A DNA stretch of 64,000 nucleotides from Lacisediminihabitans sp040549465. GTDB taxonomy: Bacteria; Actinomycetota; Actinomycetes; Actinomycetales; Microbacteriaceae. Made by a program: the position numbers and the translations under genes. Below are positions 41,759-50,629 of the stretch, piece after piece; position 1 is the stretch's first letter; the number at the start of each line of letters is the position of its first letter. Below the pieces are notes generated by a model that was not told where the DNA came from, searched no databases, and saw nothing but the letters and a program-made list of their open reading frames with translations. The stretch is from contig NZ_JBEPTL010000001.1 of the NCBI RefSeq assembly GCF_040549465.1, positions 124,001 through 188,000 of the forward strand, given 5' to 3'.

Positions 41759-42309
41759 GAATAGTCGTCCGCTGCCATGATGCGGGCGAGAGCCTGTCGC
41801 TTGCCGGGGAGGTTGCGACGCCTGTCGAGCATGGCGACACACTCGCCGACACCGAACCGGCCGAGCCGCATCAGCGCGTTGGTCATGCGAACCTCCTGTT
41901 CGCCGAACGCTGGGCTGAAACGCGCCAGGTCCACGACAGTCCTGAGCGGCGTCGTGACGCGGAGTCCTGAGTAGTCGAGCAGGTCGGATTCGTCGAGCAC
42001 CACCTCGCGCAGGGAGAACCGGGCGGTTCCCATCGGGCGGGCCCTGGCGGAGACATCGGCGCAGAACTGGTGCTTGACGGGTGGCCTCGCCAGCACGCCG
42101 AGCACCCAGGCTGCCGTTCGCTGCTCGGCGATCAGGCGCGTGGGAAACAGCGCCGAGAGCGCTGCGGCGCGCGTAGCACGCCGGTCGATCTCGTCGATGG
42201 GGCTGAAACAGTCGTCCACCGCGTAGAGCTCCCCGTCCAGGCGGGCGGCGTGCAACTCTGCCTCTGGCAGGTCGAAACGGGAGAGGACGGGTGGCAGGCG
42301 CTGTGGCAT
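41728..42309 (-). CDS. AbiEi-like antitoxin-family protein without a partner toxin
   Basis: A 193-residue protein that resembles the group annotated as type IV toxin-antitoxin AbiEi antitoxins in actinobacteria. The C-terminal domain block is present (RVTTPLRTVVDLARFSPAFG and MTNALMRLGRFGVGECVAML), but the N-terminal winged helix of true AbiEi is not obvious. No AbiEii nucleotidyltransferase toxin lies on either side, so this is probably a solitary housekeeping member, function unknown. It converges on relA, overlapping it by 31 bp. ATG 42309. Confidence 0.6.
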   Translation of the reverse strand: MPQRLPPVLSRFDLPEAELHAARLDGELYAVDDCFSPIDEIDRRATRAAALSALFPTRLIAEQRTAAWVLGVLARPPVKHQFCADVSARARPMGTARFSLREVVLDESDLLDYSGLRVTTPLRTVVDLARFSPAFGEQEVRMTNALMRLGRFGVGECVAMLDRRRNLPGKRQALARIMAADDYSQPPDTLYTS

Positions 42310-42392
42310 CCACCCATGGTCGTGGCTGGCGACAGATGCCGATGGCTGTATTCGTTATCTGTGGATAAGCGACGACCGGGAAGAGCTGTGGA

Positions 42393-43649
42393 CTAACCGA
42401 TCGCCCTGAGCCATGCCTTGCGGGCTTCGAGCGCCTCCTCGGCGTCCTTCACCGTGGTGGCGTTGCCGCCGGTCTTCGCCTCGGCAAGCTCCTTCTCGAG
42501 TTTGGCGATGGCATCCTGCAGCTGGCCGGTGAGCCCTTCGGCACGCGCGATCCGTTCGGGGTTGCTCTTCTGCCAGTGGTCCTCGTCAAGCTTGCGCACG
42601 GCGGTCTCGACTTTGCGGAGCCGATCCTCGATCGTCTTGACCCTGTCGCGTGGCACCTTGCCGATAGCATCCCAGCGACGCTGGACCGAGAGCAGTGCGT
42701 CTTTGGCCTTGCCGCGGTCGGTTTCGGCGAGTAGCGGTTCGGCCTCGGTGAGCAGCGCGAGCTTGAGCTCCAGATTGGCGCTGAATTCTTCGTTCTCTTT
42801 GGCGTCGATCTCGGACTTGGCCGCGTAGAGGGCGTCGCCCGCCGTCTTGAACTTTGCCCAGAGTGCGTCGTCGAATTTCTTACCGGCGCGCCCGGCGTTC
42901 TTCCACTCGTCGAGCAGCGAGCGATAGGTCGGGATGCCATCCAGGCCCTTGGGGATCAGCGTTTCAGCCTTCTCCACCAGTTCCTGCTTCTTGTTGCGGG
43001 CATCTTTGTGTACCGAATCGAGTTCGGCGAAGAAGGCCTTGCGGTGCGTCTCGATCGTGGTGCGGGCTACGCGGAATCGCTTCCACAGGTCGTTGCTCTC
43101 GTTCTTCGGCAGGCGCGGGCCATCCTGCTGGTGCTTCTGCCAGCGCGCGAAGATGTCGTCGAGTGTGGCGCTCACCTGCTTCCACTGGGCCTTCGCCGGG
43201 TCCTGTGCCGCCAAGGTCTCCGCCTCGACGACCAGGGCTTCGCGCTCGGCCAGCGCGGCATCCGTCGCGGCTTTGGTCTCTGCGGTCTGCTTCTCGGTGA
43301 GTTCCCCGACGGCGCCATCGAGGGCATCAAGCCGCGTGACCAGAGACTGCAGGTCGCCGACCGCGTTGGCTGTGCTGACCGTGCCCTTGAGCGTGGTGAT
43401 GGTCTTCGCCACATCGGCCGCCGCAGTGCCTCGCTTGATGCGCTGCTCGAGGAGCGTCACCTGGCCGGCGAGTTCAACATACTTACGCTCAAAGTAGGCC
43501 AGCGCCTCCTCCTGCGTGCCGTCCGGATACTGTCCGACGGCGCGTTCTGAATCGCCCTCGCGAACGAAGACGGTACCCGTCTCATCAACGCGGCCCCATG
43601 GAGCCTGATCGTTTGTCGCCAAAAGCCTCACCCTTGCTGCTCGGGCCAT
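42393..43649 (-). CDS. DUF349 domain-containing protein
   Basis: A 418-residue, almost wholly helical and highly charged protein. After a short beta-rich N-terminal domain (WGRVDETGTVFVREGD) it has tandem DUF349 repeats of about 75 residues, seen as WKQVSATLDDIFARWQKHQ, LLDEWKNAGRAGKKFDDALW and RRWDAIGKVPRDRVKTIEDR, and a coiled-coil end (AIAKLEKELAEAK). Function is not established; relatives in proteobacteria have been linked to colony or swarming traits. Cytosolic. It lies upstream of relA on the opposite strand and downstream of the cyclophilin gene. Confidence 0.88.
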   Translation of the reverse strand: MARAARVRLLATNDQAPWGRVDETGTVFVREGDSERAVGQYPDGTQEEALAYFERKYVELAGQVTLLEQRIKRGTAAADVAKTITTLKGTVSTANAVGDLQSLVTRLDALDGAVGELTEKQTAETKAATDAALAEREALVVEAETLAAQDPAKAQWKQVSATLDDIFARWQKHQQDGPRLPKNESNDLWKRFRVARTTIETHRKAFFAELDSVHKDARNKKQELVEKAETLIPKGLDGIPTYRSLLDEWKNAGRAGKKFDDALWAKFKTAGDALYAAKSEIDAKENEEFSANLELKLALLTEAEPLLAETDRGKAKDALLSVQRRWDAIGKVPRDRVKTIEDRLRKVETAVRKLDEDHWQKSNPERIARAEGLTGQLQDAIAKLEKELAEAKTGGNATTVKDAEEALEARKAWLRAIG

Positions 43650-43673
43650 CTCGAGAAATGACCGGGCACCAGC

Positions 43674-44484
43674 CTATTGCACAGTCAGTTGGGTGATCTT
43701 CGTGGGAATGACCGGAGCGCCATCATTCGCGCTGTTCGCGCCGGGTGTGACACCTCCGGTGGCGATCGAGCTGATGAACTTGTCAAGGCCGCTCGTGACA
43801 GTGCCGAAGACGGTGTAGCCGCCGGTCGAGGAGTCAAGCGTGGTGTCGCCGTAGGTGATGAAGAACTGGCTGCTCTGGCCTGTAGGGATCGGTACCGCGC
43901 GCCATCGCGATCGTTCCTGCGGGGTAGATACCGCCACTCGGCACGTTTTCGAGCGGACCGAAACTGAATCCGACGTCGCCACTCCCCTTGCCATCCACCG
44001 AACCGCACTGGATCAGCTTGGCCGAGTCGCTATTGGTGAGACGGTGACAGGTGCTGCCGGTCGAAGTATAGAAGCCCTTCTGGGCCAGCGAGATGAAGAC
44101 GGAGGAGGCCTGCGGTGCCTTCGCGCCATCCAACTGGATGCCGAGCTTGACGCTGTTGAGGTCGAGCTGACCCGTCCAGATGCGTCCTTGTGCGATTGCG
44201 GCGGATGGCACGTCTCCGACGTTCGATCCTTGTGCGGGTGCCGAGGCACTGGCCGACGGCGACGGCGACGGGGAGGCAGTTGGAGTGCCGGGGCCTGCGG
44301 TGAAGTAGAACACCTGGGTGAGCGTGGCAAGCGCTGCGACCACCACGACGCCGACGATGGCGATGATGTTGTCGCGCCGACGGCGGGTGACCTGGTGGGC
44401 GTGCACGGCCTGCCGGGCGTTGTAACGACGCAGGCGATCCCGCGCCTCACGTGCGTCGCGCTCGGCGTTTTTGCTCGGTGCCAC
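43674..44484 (-). pseudogene. membrane-anchored peptidyl-prolyl isomerase (cyclophilin type), apparent frameshift
   Basis: From GTG 44484 (GGAGG upstream) the protein has a charged cytosolic head, one membrane helix (NIIAIVGVVVVAALATLTQV, about residues 39-58), a Ser/Pro linker and a cyclophilin domain. It runs correctly to AGTIAMAR (43897), then shifts: omitting the C at 43896 (complement G) restores PTGQSSQFFITYGDTTL and the rest of the domain to the stop at 43674, about 269 residues in all. As written the frame continues into unrelated sequence to 43834 and the protein loses its active-site half. This is a single-base insertion in a GC-rich run and may be a sequence error. Function: folding of exported proteins. 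Confidence 0.85.
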
Positions 44485-44557
44485 GTGTGTCCTCCATCGG
44501 GCCTGCTGGAATGCCCCCATGCACTGTATCGGAAGGGGAGTTATCGGTCGTCGCAAC

Positions 44558-44563
44558 TAGCAT
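44558..44563 (+). promoter_or_regulatory. -10 element for leaderless rarA transcript
   Basis: TAGCAT ends seven bases before the ATG of rarA and there is no Shine-Dalgarno sequence between them, so a leaderless transcript is expected. Confidence 0.6.
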
Positions 44564-44570
44564 TGCCTTC

Positions 44571-45902
44571 ATGGTGGATGCCCAGCTAGGCCTTCGTGGC
44601 GGTGCGACGCCCCTCGCGGTGAGGATGCGACCGCGCAGCCTTGACGAGGTGGCAGGCCAGAAGCATCTGCTCGGGCCTGGGTCGCCGCTCGTGAGTCTCG
44701 CCTCGGACAAGACGGGGGAGCAGGGCTCGGCATCCGTGATCCTGTGGGGCCCACCGGGCACCGGCAAGACAACGCTGGCACAGGCGATAGCCCACAGTTC
44801 CGGGCGCAAGTTCATCGAACTGTCGGCGGTGAACGCCGGGGTGAAGGATGTCCGCGAAGTCATGGAGGCCGCGATGTCGGCCCGTGACCTCTATGGCGTC
44901 TCCACAGTGCTCTTCCTCGACGAGATCCACCGGTTCTCCAAGGCCCAACAGGACGCTCTACTGCCCGGCGTCGAGAACGGCTGGGTCATCCTCGTCGCCG
45001 CGACGACCGAGAACCCGTCGTTCTCCATCATCTCGCCGCTGCTCTCGCGGTCGCTCCTGCTCACCCTCAACGTGCTTAGTGACGAGGATCTCGGGGTGCT
45101 CGTCGATCGGGCGGTCACCGACCCCCGCGGGCTGAACGACAAGGTGGTGCTCGAGCCTGACGCCCGAGCCGCGATCATCAGGTTGGCGTCCGGCGACGCA
45201 CGACGGGCGCTCACCGCTCTCGAGGCCGGTGCACTGTCGGCAACGTCGACCGCCGGCGAGGAGAAGCCGGTGGTCACAGAAGACATCGTGGCGATGGCCG
45301 TCGACCGCGCACTGCTGCGCTACGACCGCAACGGTGACGAGCACTACGACGTGATCAGTGCCTTCATCAAATCTGTGCGTGGCTCCGACGTGGACGCCGC
45401 GCTGCACTATCTGGCCCGCATGATCGAAGCGGGCGAGGATCCGCGGTTCATCGCCCGCCGCGTGATGATCAGTGCCGCCGAAGACATCGGTATCGCCGAC
45501 CCGCAGGCCCTGGTGATCGCCGTGGCCGCTGCGGATGCAGTGCAGTACGTCGGCATGCCAGAGGGGCGCATCCCGCTAGCAGAGGCCGTGGTCTATCTCG
45601 CCACCGCGCCAAAATCGAATGCCGCTTATATGGCCCTGGATGCCGCGATCGCCGACGTGCGCGCGGGCAAGATCGGTCGCGTGCCGAAGCACCTGCGTGA
45701 CGCCCACTACGCCGGAGCGAAGAAGCTGGGGCACGGCAAGGGATATAGGTACTCCCACGATTCGGACCTCGGCGTGGTGAAACAGCAGTACCTGCCCGAC
45801 GAACTGCTGTCCACGCGATACTACGAACCGACAGAACACGGCAACGAGCGGGACGTGAAGGCACGACTGGAGAAGCTGCGCCGCATCATCCGCGGCGAGT
45901 AA
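44571..45902 (+). CDS. rarA: replication-associated recombination protein A (AAA+ ATPase)
   Basis: A 443-residue AAA+ protein of the RarA/MgsA/WRNIP1 family that acts at stalled replication forks. Walker A is LWGPPGTGKTTLAQAIA (about residue 60), Walker B is VLFLDEIHRFSKAQQDALL, sensor 1 is VAATTENPSFSI, and the C-terminal part has the family block SAAEDIGIADPQAL and YLPDELLSTRYYEPTEHG. It is transcribed divergently from the cyclophilin gene. ATG 44571 was chosen because the family starts there (AQLGLRGGATPLAVRMRP) and a -10 hexamer lies just upstream; the frame is open further upstream without similarity. Confidence 0.95.
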   Translation: MVDAQLGLRGGATPLAVRMRPRSLDEVAGQKHLLGPGSPLVSLASDKTGEQGSASVILWGPPGTGKTTLAQAIAHSSGRKFIELSAVNAGVKDVREVMEAAMSARDLYGVSTVLFLDEIHRFSKAQQDALLPGVENGWVILVAATTENPSFSIISPLLSRSLLLTLNVLSDEDLGVLVDRAVTDPRGLNDKVVLEPDARAAIIRLASGDARRALTALEAGALSATSTAGEEKPVVTEDIVAMAVDRALLRYDRNGDEHYDVISAFIKSVRGSDVDAALHYLARMIEAGEDPRFIARRVMISAAEDIGIADPQALVIAVAAADAVQYVGMPEGRIPLAEAVVYLATAPKSNAAYMALDAAIADVRAGKIGRVPKHLRDAHYAGAKKLGHGKGYRYSHDSDLGVVKQQYLPDELLSTRYYEPTEHGNERDVKARLEKLRRIIRGE

Positions 45903-45916
45903 TCGCCAATTCTGTT

Positions 45917-46041
45917 AGGATCTTCCGTGGTCGTGAGGTCTTTTCCCTCCGCCACACCCCTCTTCCCATTTGTTCGCGCTCACGCGCGAGCCCTTCCGAT
46001 GCACATCCGTGTCGAGGGGCGAAGAGAATCGAAAGGAAATC
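45917..46041 (+). promoter_or_regulatory. rpsD promoter and untranslated leader
   Basis: TAGGAT (45917-45922) is a plausible -10 element, giving a leader of about 110 nt before the rpsD GTG. It contains a CGCGCT...CGCGAG segment (45978-45993) that can fold locally. S4 regulates its own synthesis in other bacteria, so an autoregulatory leader is possible, but no known S4-binding pattern was recognised. Confidence 0.4.
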
Positions 46042-46671
46042 GTGTCTACCAAGTCACGTACACGGAGCAAGACCCGCCTGTCGCGGGCGCTGGGCATTCC
46101 GCTCACCCCGAAAGCAGCCAAATACCTCGAGAAGCGCCCGTACCCTCCGGGGGAGCACGGCCGCACCAAGCGCAAGACCGACAGCGACTATGCCGTCCGT
46201 CTTCGTGAGAAGCAGCGTCTGCGTGCCCAGTACGGCATCCGCGAGGCCCAGCTGAAGATCCAGTTCGAAGAAGCACGTCGTGCCGCTGGCCTGACCGGTG
46301 AGAACCTGGTCGAGCAGCTCGAGATGCGTCTCGATGCCCTCATCGTTCGCGCAGCGTTCGCCCGCACCACGGCCCAGGCTCGCCAGCTGATCGTTCACCG
46401 CCACATCCTCGTGGATGGTCAGCGTGTCGACCGCCCATCCTTCCGCGTGAAGCCGGGCCAGCTGATCCACGTGCATGCCAAGAGCGAAGGCATGGAGCCG
46501 TTCCAGGTCGCAGCCGCCGGCGGTCACGCCGACGTCCTGCCGAAGACCCCCGGCTACCTCGAGGTCGAACTCGACAAGCTGCAGGCACGCCTGGTGCGTC
46601 GCCCGAAGCGCGCCGAGGTTCCGATCACCTGTGAAGTGCAGCTCGTCGTCGAGTACTACGCGGCTCGCTAA
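46042..46671 (+). CDS. rpsD: 30S ribosomal protein S4, zinc-free type
   Basis: A 209-residue primary 16S rRNA-binding protein. It has the YPPGEHG signature and RLREKQRLRAQYGIREAQL, then the S4 RNA-binding domain (LEMRLDALIVRAAFARTTAQ and the HRHILVDGQRVDRPS loop). The N-terminal region (STKSRTRSKTRLSRALGIPL) lacks the four zinc cysteines of the classic form, so this is the C-minus type. In many bacteria S4 is in the rpsM-rpsK-rpoA operon; here it stands alone between rarA and the DUF948 gene, as in other members of this lineage. GTG 46042 follows AAAGGAA. Confidence 0.96.
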   Translation: MSTKSRTRSKTRLSRALGIPLTPKAAKYLEKRPYPPGEHGRTKRKTDSDYAVRLREKQRLRAQYGIREAQLKIQFEEARRAAGLTGENLVEQLEMRLDALIVRAAFARTTAQARQLIVHRHILVDGQRVDRPSFRVKPGQLIHVHAKSEGMEPFQVAAAGGHADVLPKTPGYLEVELDKLQARLVRRPKRAEVPITCEVQLVVEYYAAR

Positions 46672-46808
46672 GCGTTTCGTTCGTCAGGAAGGGTTCCGGC
46701 TTGTGCCGGGGCCCTTCCTTCGATTAACGGGTTCGACTTGCCCAGTGGGTCCAATAGGGTTGGACAGTGCCTGAGCGGGCGCTCCCTAGTGATTGATGGG
46801 TGGATGAC

Positions 46809-47174
46809 ATGAGTGGTGGCGACATCGCCGGACTGATTGCGGCCGCGGTATTCGCCGTTCTCGTTGGACTTCTGGCTATCCCGTTGGTGAAACTCGGTCG
46901 CGTGTTCGACGAGACACGGGGCGCGATCCACGATCTCAGCACCAACGTCACGCCGCTGCTCGAAGAAGCCACCACGACGATCAGCGAGACCAACAAGCAG
47001 CTCGCGCGTGTCGACACGATCACGAAGGGCGTCGCAGAGGCGACCGGCAACATCACCTCTTTGATCGCCCTGTTCGCGGCGACCGTTGGTGGTCCACTGA
47101 TCAAGCTCGCCGGTTTCTCGGCTGCCGTCCGCGCGGCTATGACCGGGCTGAAGCCCAAGGGGCGCACGAAGTAA
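46809..47174 (+). CDS. DUF948 domain-containing membrane protein
   Basis: A 121-residue protein with one N-terminal membrane helix (IAGLIAAAVFAVLVGLLAIP), a helical region with a DUF948 pattern (LVKLGRVFDETRGAIHDLST, then TTTISETNKQLARVDTIT) that resembles a methyl-accepting or coiled-coil stalk, and a basic C-terminus (GLKPKGRTK). Function unknown. It precedes a second small membrane protein and alaS, a trio conserved in actinobacteria. ATG 46809 is preferred over GTG 46800 because family similarity starts there. Confidence 0.85.
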   Translation: MSGGDIAGLIAAAVFAVLVGLLAIPLVKLGRVFDETRGAIHDLSTNVTPLLEEATTTISETNKQLARVDTITKGVAEATGNITSLIALFAATVGGPLIKLAGFSAAVRAAMTGLKPKGRTK

Positions 47175-47232
47175 GCTTGATTCTCAGACTTGGACTGCAC
47201 CATCCGTTTCACACTCAGCAGGGAGTAACCAG

Positions 47233-47457
47233 ATGAAGAAACTACTGTGGCTCATCGTCGGCGTCGGCGTCGGCTTCATCGCCGCACACCAGATCAACAA
47301 GACACCAGAGGGCCAGCGGTTCTTCGAGGATGTCGACCACCGCGCACGGGAATTCAGCGATGCCGTCGTGGACGGCTATAAGGCACGCGAGGCGGAGCTG
47401 CGCGCGGCCGTGGCAGACGCCGAGGATGTCATCGCCGACCTCCGTAGCAAGAAGTAG
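47233..47457 (+). CDS. small single-helix membrane protein upstream of alaS
   Basis: A 74-residue protein with one membrane helix at the N-terminus (LLWLIVGVGVGFIAAH) and an acidic amphipathic helix after it (FSDAVVDGYKAREAELRAA). I know it only as a conserved actinobacterial hypothetical found between the DUF948 gene and alaS. Both neighbours have similar topology, so the pair may act together in the envelope (inference). AGGGAG upstream. Confidence 0.8.
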   Translation: MKKLLWLIVGVGVGFIAAHQINKTPEGQRFFEDVDHRAREFSDAVVDGYKAREAELRAAVADAEDVIADLRSKK

Positions 47458-47507
47458 AACAACTCTTTCTCGGCCGGGCATCAACCCTGCCCTAATTCCA
47501 GGACACC

Positions 47508-50162
47508 ATGCAGACTGCTGATATCCGTGCGCGCTGGCTCGACTTCTTCGGCGACCGCGGCCACACCGTAGTTCCCTCGGCGTCGCTCGTCAGTGACGAT
47601 CCCACCCTGCTGTTTACAGTCGCCGGCATGGTGCCGTTCGTGCCCTACCTGACGGGTTTGGTGCCCGCACCCTATCCGCGCGCCACGAGTGTGCAGAAGT
47701 GTATCCGCACCCTCGATATCGAGGAGGTCGGGAAGACTCCGCGCCACGGCACCTTCTTCCAGATGAACGGCAACTTCTCGTTCGGCGACTACTTCAAAGA
47801 GGGAGCCATCACCTACGCATGGGAGCTCCTGACCACCTCGGAGTCCGACGGCGGATACGGCTTCGACGAGAAAGACCTCTGGGTCACGGTCTACGAGGAA
47901 GACGACGTCTCCTTCGATCTCTGGCGTCGCATCGCCGGCCTGCCCGAGTACCGCATCCAGCGTCTCGGCAAGGACGAGAACTACTGGTCGACCGGGCAAC
48001 CGGGGCCCGCTGGGCCCGACTCGGAGATCTTCTTCGACCGCGGCCCGGCCTACGGAGCCGACGGTGGTCCGGCAACCGGCGACGACCGGTACGTCGAGAT
48101 CTGGAACCTGGTCTTCATGCAGTACCTGCGTGGCGAGGGGACCGGTTACGACTTCCCGATCCTCGGCGACCTGCCGAAACAGAACATCGACACCGGTATG
48201 GGGCTAGAGCGGGTCGCCTTTCTCAAGCAGGGCGTCGAGAACATCTACGAGATCGATCAGATCCGCCCGGTACTCGATCGTGCGGCGGAGCTTTCAGGAC
48301 GGCGTTACGGCGTCGACCAGGACGATGACGTGCGTATGCGCGTCGTCGCCGACCACGTCCGCTCCAGCCTGATGCTCATGTCGGACGGTGTCACGCCGTC
48401 GAATGAAGGGCGGGGCTACATCCTGCGACGCCTGCTGCGTCGTTCTGTGCGGTCCATGAGGCTTCTCGGCGTCGATGCGCCCACCTTCACCGAACTGTTC
48501 AGCGCATCGCGGGATGCGATGAAGGCGGCCTATCCGGAGGTGGAGAGCGACTTCACCCGCATCCACAATCTGGCGTTCAACGAGGAAGAGACGTTCCTCC
48601 GCACGCTCGCGAGCGGTACCAGCATCCTGGACCTCGCCGTCTCGAAGACCCAGGATGCCGGCGTGAAGCAGCTGGCGGGCGATACGGCCTTCCTGCTGCA
48701 CGACACCTTCGGATTCCCGATCGACCTCACGCTGGAGATGGCCGAGGAGGCGGGGCTCACCGTCGACCGTGACGCCTTCAATTCCTTGATGCTCGATCAG
48801 CGCACGATGGCCAAGGCCGACGCCAAGGCCAAGAAGACCCTGCTGGCCGACCTGTCGGTCTACAGCGCCTTCCGTGCCAAGGGCGAGACGATCTTCACCG
48901 GCTACGACTACCTCGACACCGACACCACGGTGCTCGGTCTCATCGTCGACGGTGTCTCGGTGAGTAGCGCCGTGATCGGCGACATCGCCGAGGTGATCCT
49001 GGCCGAGACGTCGCTGTATCCGGAGTCCGGTGGGCAGGAAGCGGATGCCGGCAGCATCGTCGGCAACGGCTTCGACCTCGAGGTGCTCGACGTGCAGCGC
49101 CCGGTGAAGGGTCTCGTGAGTCACCGTGTGCGGGTGCGCTCCGGCGAGGTAGGAGTGGGAGATGCCGCGACCAGCGTCGTAGACAGTGAGTACCGTCGCG
49201 GCGCGACCCAGGCGCACTCGGCGACTCACCTCATCCATGCCGCTCTCCGTGAGGTTCTCGGCCCGGAGGCTCATCAGGCCGGTTCAGACAACCGCGCCGG
49301 CTACATGCGACTCGACTTCAACTGGAACAAGCCGCTCTCTGCCGCCACTCGAACCGAGATCGAAGGCATCGCTAACAACGCCGTCAGACAGAATCTCGAG
49401 GTCTCGACCCGCATCATGCCGCTCGATGACGCTCGAGCCCTCGGTGCGATGGCGTTGTTCGGCGAGAAATACGGCGACACCGTGCGGGTGGTCGAGATCG
49501 GTGGTCCGTGGTCGCTCGAACTCTGCGCGGGAACTCACGTGACTCGCAGCTCGGAGATCGGGCTCATCAACGTAATCAGCGAATCCTCTGTGGGTTCGAG
49601 CAACCGGCGCATCGAGTCGCTCGTCGGCATCGAGGCGTTCAACGATCTCACCACCGAGCGCGCCATCGTCAACGAACTGACATCCAATCTCAAGACGCCG
49701 CGAGAACAGCTGCCAGAGCGTATCTCCGAATTGCTCGCCAGCCTGAAAGCGGCGGAGAAACGCATCGCCGAATTCGAGTCTGCCGCGCTCGTCGAGCGTG
49801 TTCCGGCGCTGCTGGCTGAGATCGAGACAATCGGCGACCTGCGCGTGCTGATCAAGGATGTCGGAGCCCTGAAGTCCTCCGACGACCTCCGTTCGCTCGT
49901 GACCACCGTGCGCGGTCGAATCGGCACCGACGCAGCTGTCGTCGCTCTCGCGGCGAACGTGGGCGGTAAGCCCGCGGTGATCATCGGTACGAATGAGGCA
50001 GCGCGTCAGCACGGCGTGAAGGCTGGCCGGCTGGCCAAAGTCGCGGCCGGAGTTCTCGGTGGTGGAGGCGGTGGCAAGGATGACCTCGCCCAGGGTGGCG
50101 GTTCCGATCTCGGTGCGATTCCGGCGGCATTCGAAGCCATCTCCCGCTCGCTCTGGCCGTAG
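47508..50162 (+). CDS. alaS: alanine--tRNA ligase
   Basis: An 884-residue class II synthetase with a full architecture: the aminoacylation domain (DIRARWLDFFGDRGHTVVPS at the start and KHGTFFQMNGNFSFGDYF-like motif 2), a tRNA-recognition region, the editing domain with zinc ligands HSATHLIHAAL (about residue 570) and LELCAGTHVT (Cys and His at about 672-676), and the C-terminal oligomerisation domain with a Gly-rich GGGGGGKDDLAQGGG segment. It deacylates Ser- and Gly-tRNA-Ala. ruvX follows within 3 bp, a conserved order. Confidence 0.97.
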   Translation: MQTADIRARWLDFFGDRGHTVVPSASLVSDDPTLLFTVAGMVPFVPYLTGLVPAPYPRATSVQKCIRTLDIEEVGKTPRHGTFFQMNGNFSFGDYFKEGAITYAWELLTTSESDGGYGFDEKDLWVTVYEEDDVSFDLWRRIAGLPEYRIQRLGKDENYWSTGQPGPAGPDSEIFFDRGPAYGADGGPATGDDRYVEIWNLVFMQYLRGEGTGYDFPILGDLPKQNIDTGMGLERVAFLKQGVENIYEIDQIRPVLDRAAELSGRRYGVDQDDDVRMRVVADHVRSSLMLMSDGVTPSNEGRGYILRRLLRRSVRSMRLLGVDAPTFTELFSASRDAMKAAYPEVESDFTRIHNLAFNEEETFLRTLASGTSILDLAVSKTQDAGVKQLAGDTAFLLHDTFGFPIDLTLEMAEEAGLTVDRDAFNSLMLDQRTMAKADAKAKKTLLADLSVYSAFRAKGETIFTGYDYLDTDTTVLGLIVDGVSVSSAVIGDIAEVILAETSLYPESGGQEADAGSIVGNGFDLEVLDVQRPVKGLVSHRVRVRSGEVGVGDAATSVVDSEYRRGATQAHSATHLIHAALREVLGPEAHQAGSDNRAGYMRLDFNWNKPLSAATRTEIEGIANNAVRQNLEVSTRIMPLDDARALGAMALFGEKYGDTVRVVEIGGPWSLELCAGTHVTRSSEIGLINVISESSVGSSNRRIESLVGIEAFNDLTTERAIVNELTSNLKTPREQLPERISELLASLKAAEKRIAEFESAALVERVPALLAEIETIGDLRVLIKDVGALKSSDDLRSLVTTVRGRIGTDAAVVALAANVGGKPAVIIGTNEAARQHGVKAGRLAKVAAGVLGGGGGGKDDLAQGGGSDLGAIPAAFEAISRSLWP

Positions 50163-50164
50163 CA

Positions 50165-50626
50165 GTGCGGGTGGGCGTTCGTCTCGGCGTCGATGTGGGC
50201 AAGGTCCGCATCGGACTGGCTCGCAGCGACCCGTACGGCATGCTCGCAACTCCCGTGATGACGGTGCCGCGTGGTGACGGCGACGTTCGGATCATTCTCG
50301 AACACGCGGCGGAACTCGATGCGATCGAGGTCATCGTGGGTCTTCCTCTTGCCCTCTCAGGAACAGAGACGGCATCCACGCAGGATGCCCGCGCCTTCGC
50401 GAACAGGATCGCCTCCGCCACGCCGCTGCCAGTACGGATGGTGGATGAGCGGCTGTCGACGGTGTCCGCGCAGCGAGCGATGCAGGCATCCGGACGAAAC
50501 ACCAAACGCTCACGTCCTGTGATCGACCAGGTGGCCGCGGTTATAATTTTGCAGCACGCCCTCGATGTCGAGCGCTCTGGTGGAAACCCTCCGGGTGCGG
50601 TCGTCGAACCGGACGAAGGACAGTAA
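50165..50626 (+). CDS. ruvX: Holliday junction resolvase-like protein RuvX/YqgF
   Basis: A 153-residue RNase H-fold protein. The motifs are LGVDVGKVRIGLARSD (first acidic residue), IEVIVGLPLALSG, and the C-terminal DERLSTVSAQRAM and DQVAAVIILQHAL. In Escherichia coli YqgF acts in 16S rRNA 5'-end maturation; the junction resolvase role is disputed, and in mycobacteria a resolvase activity has been reported. GTG start at 50165, directly after alaS. mltG follows 3 bp downstream, so this is a single transcriptional unit. Confidence 0.93.
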   Translation: MRVGVRLGVDVGKVRIGLARSDPYGMLATPVMTVPRGDGDVRIILEHAAELDAIEVIVGLPLALSGTETASTQDARAFANRIASATPLPVRMVDERLSTVSAQRAMQASGRNTKRSRPVIDQVAAVIILQHALDVERSGGNPPGAVVEPDEGQ

Positions 50627-50629
50627 CTC

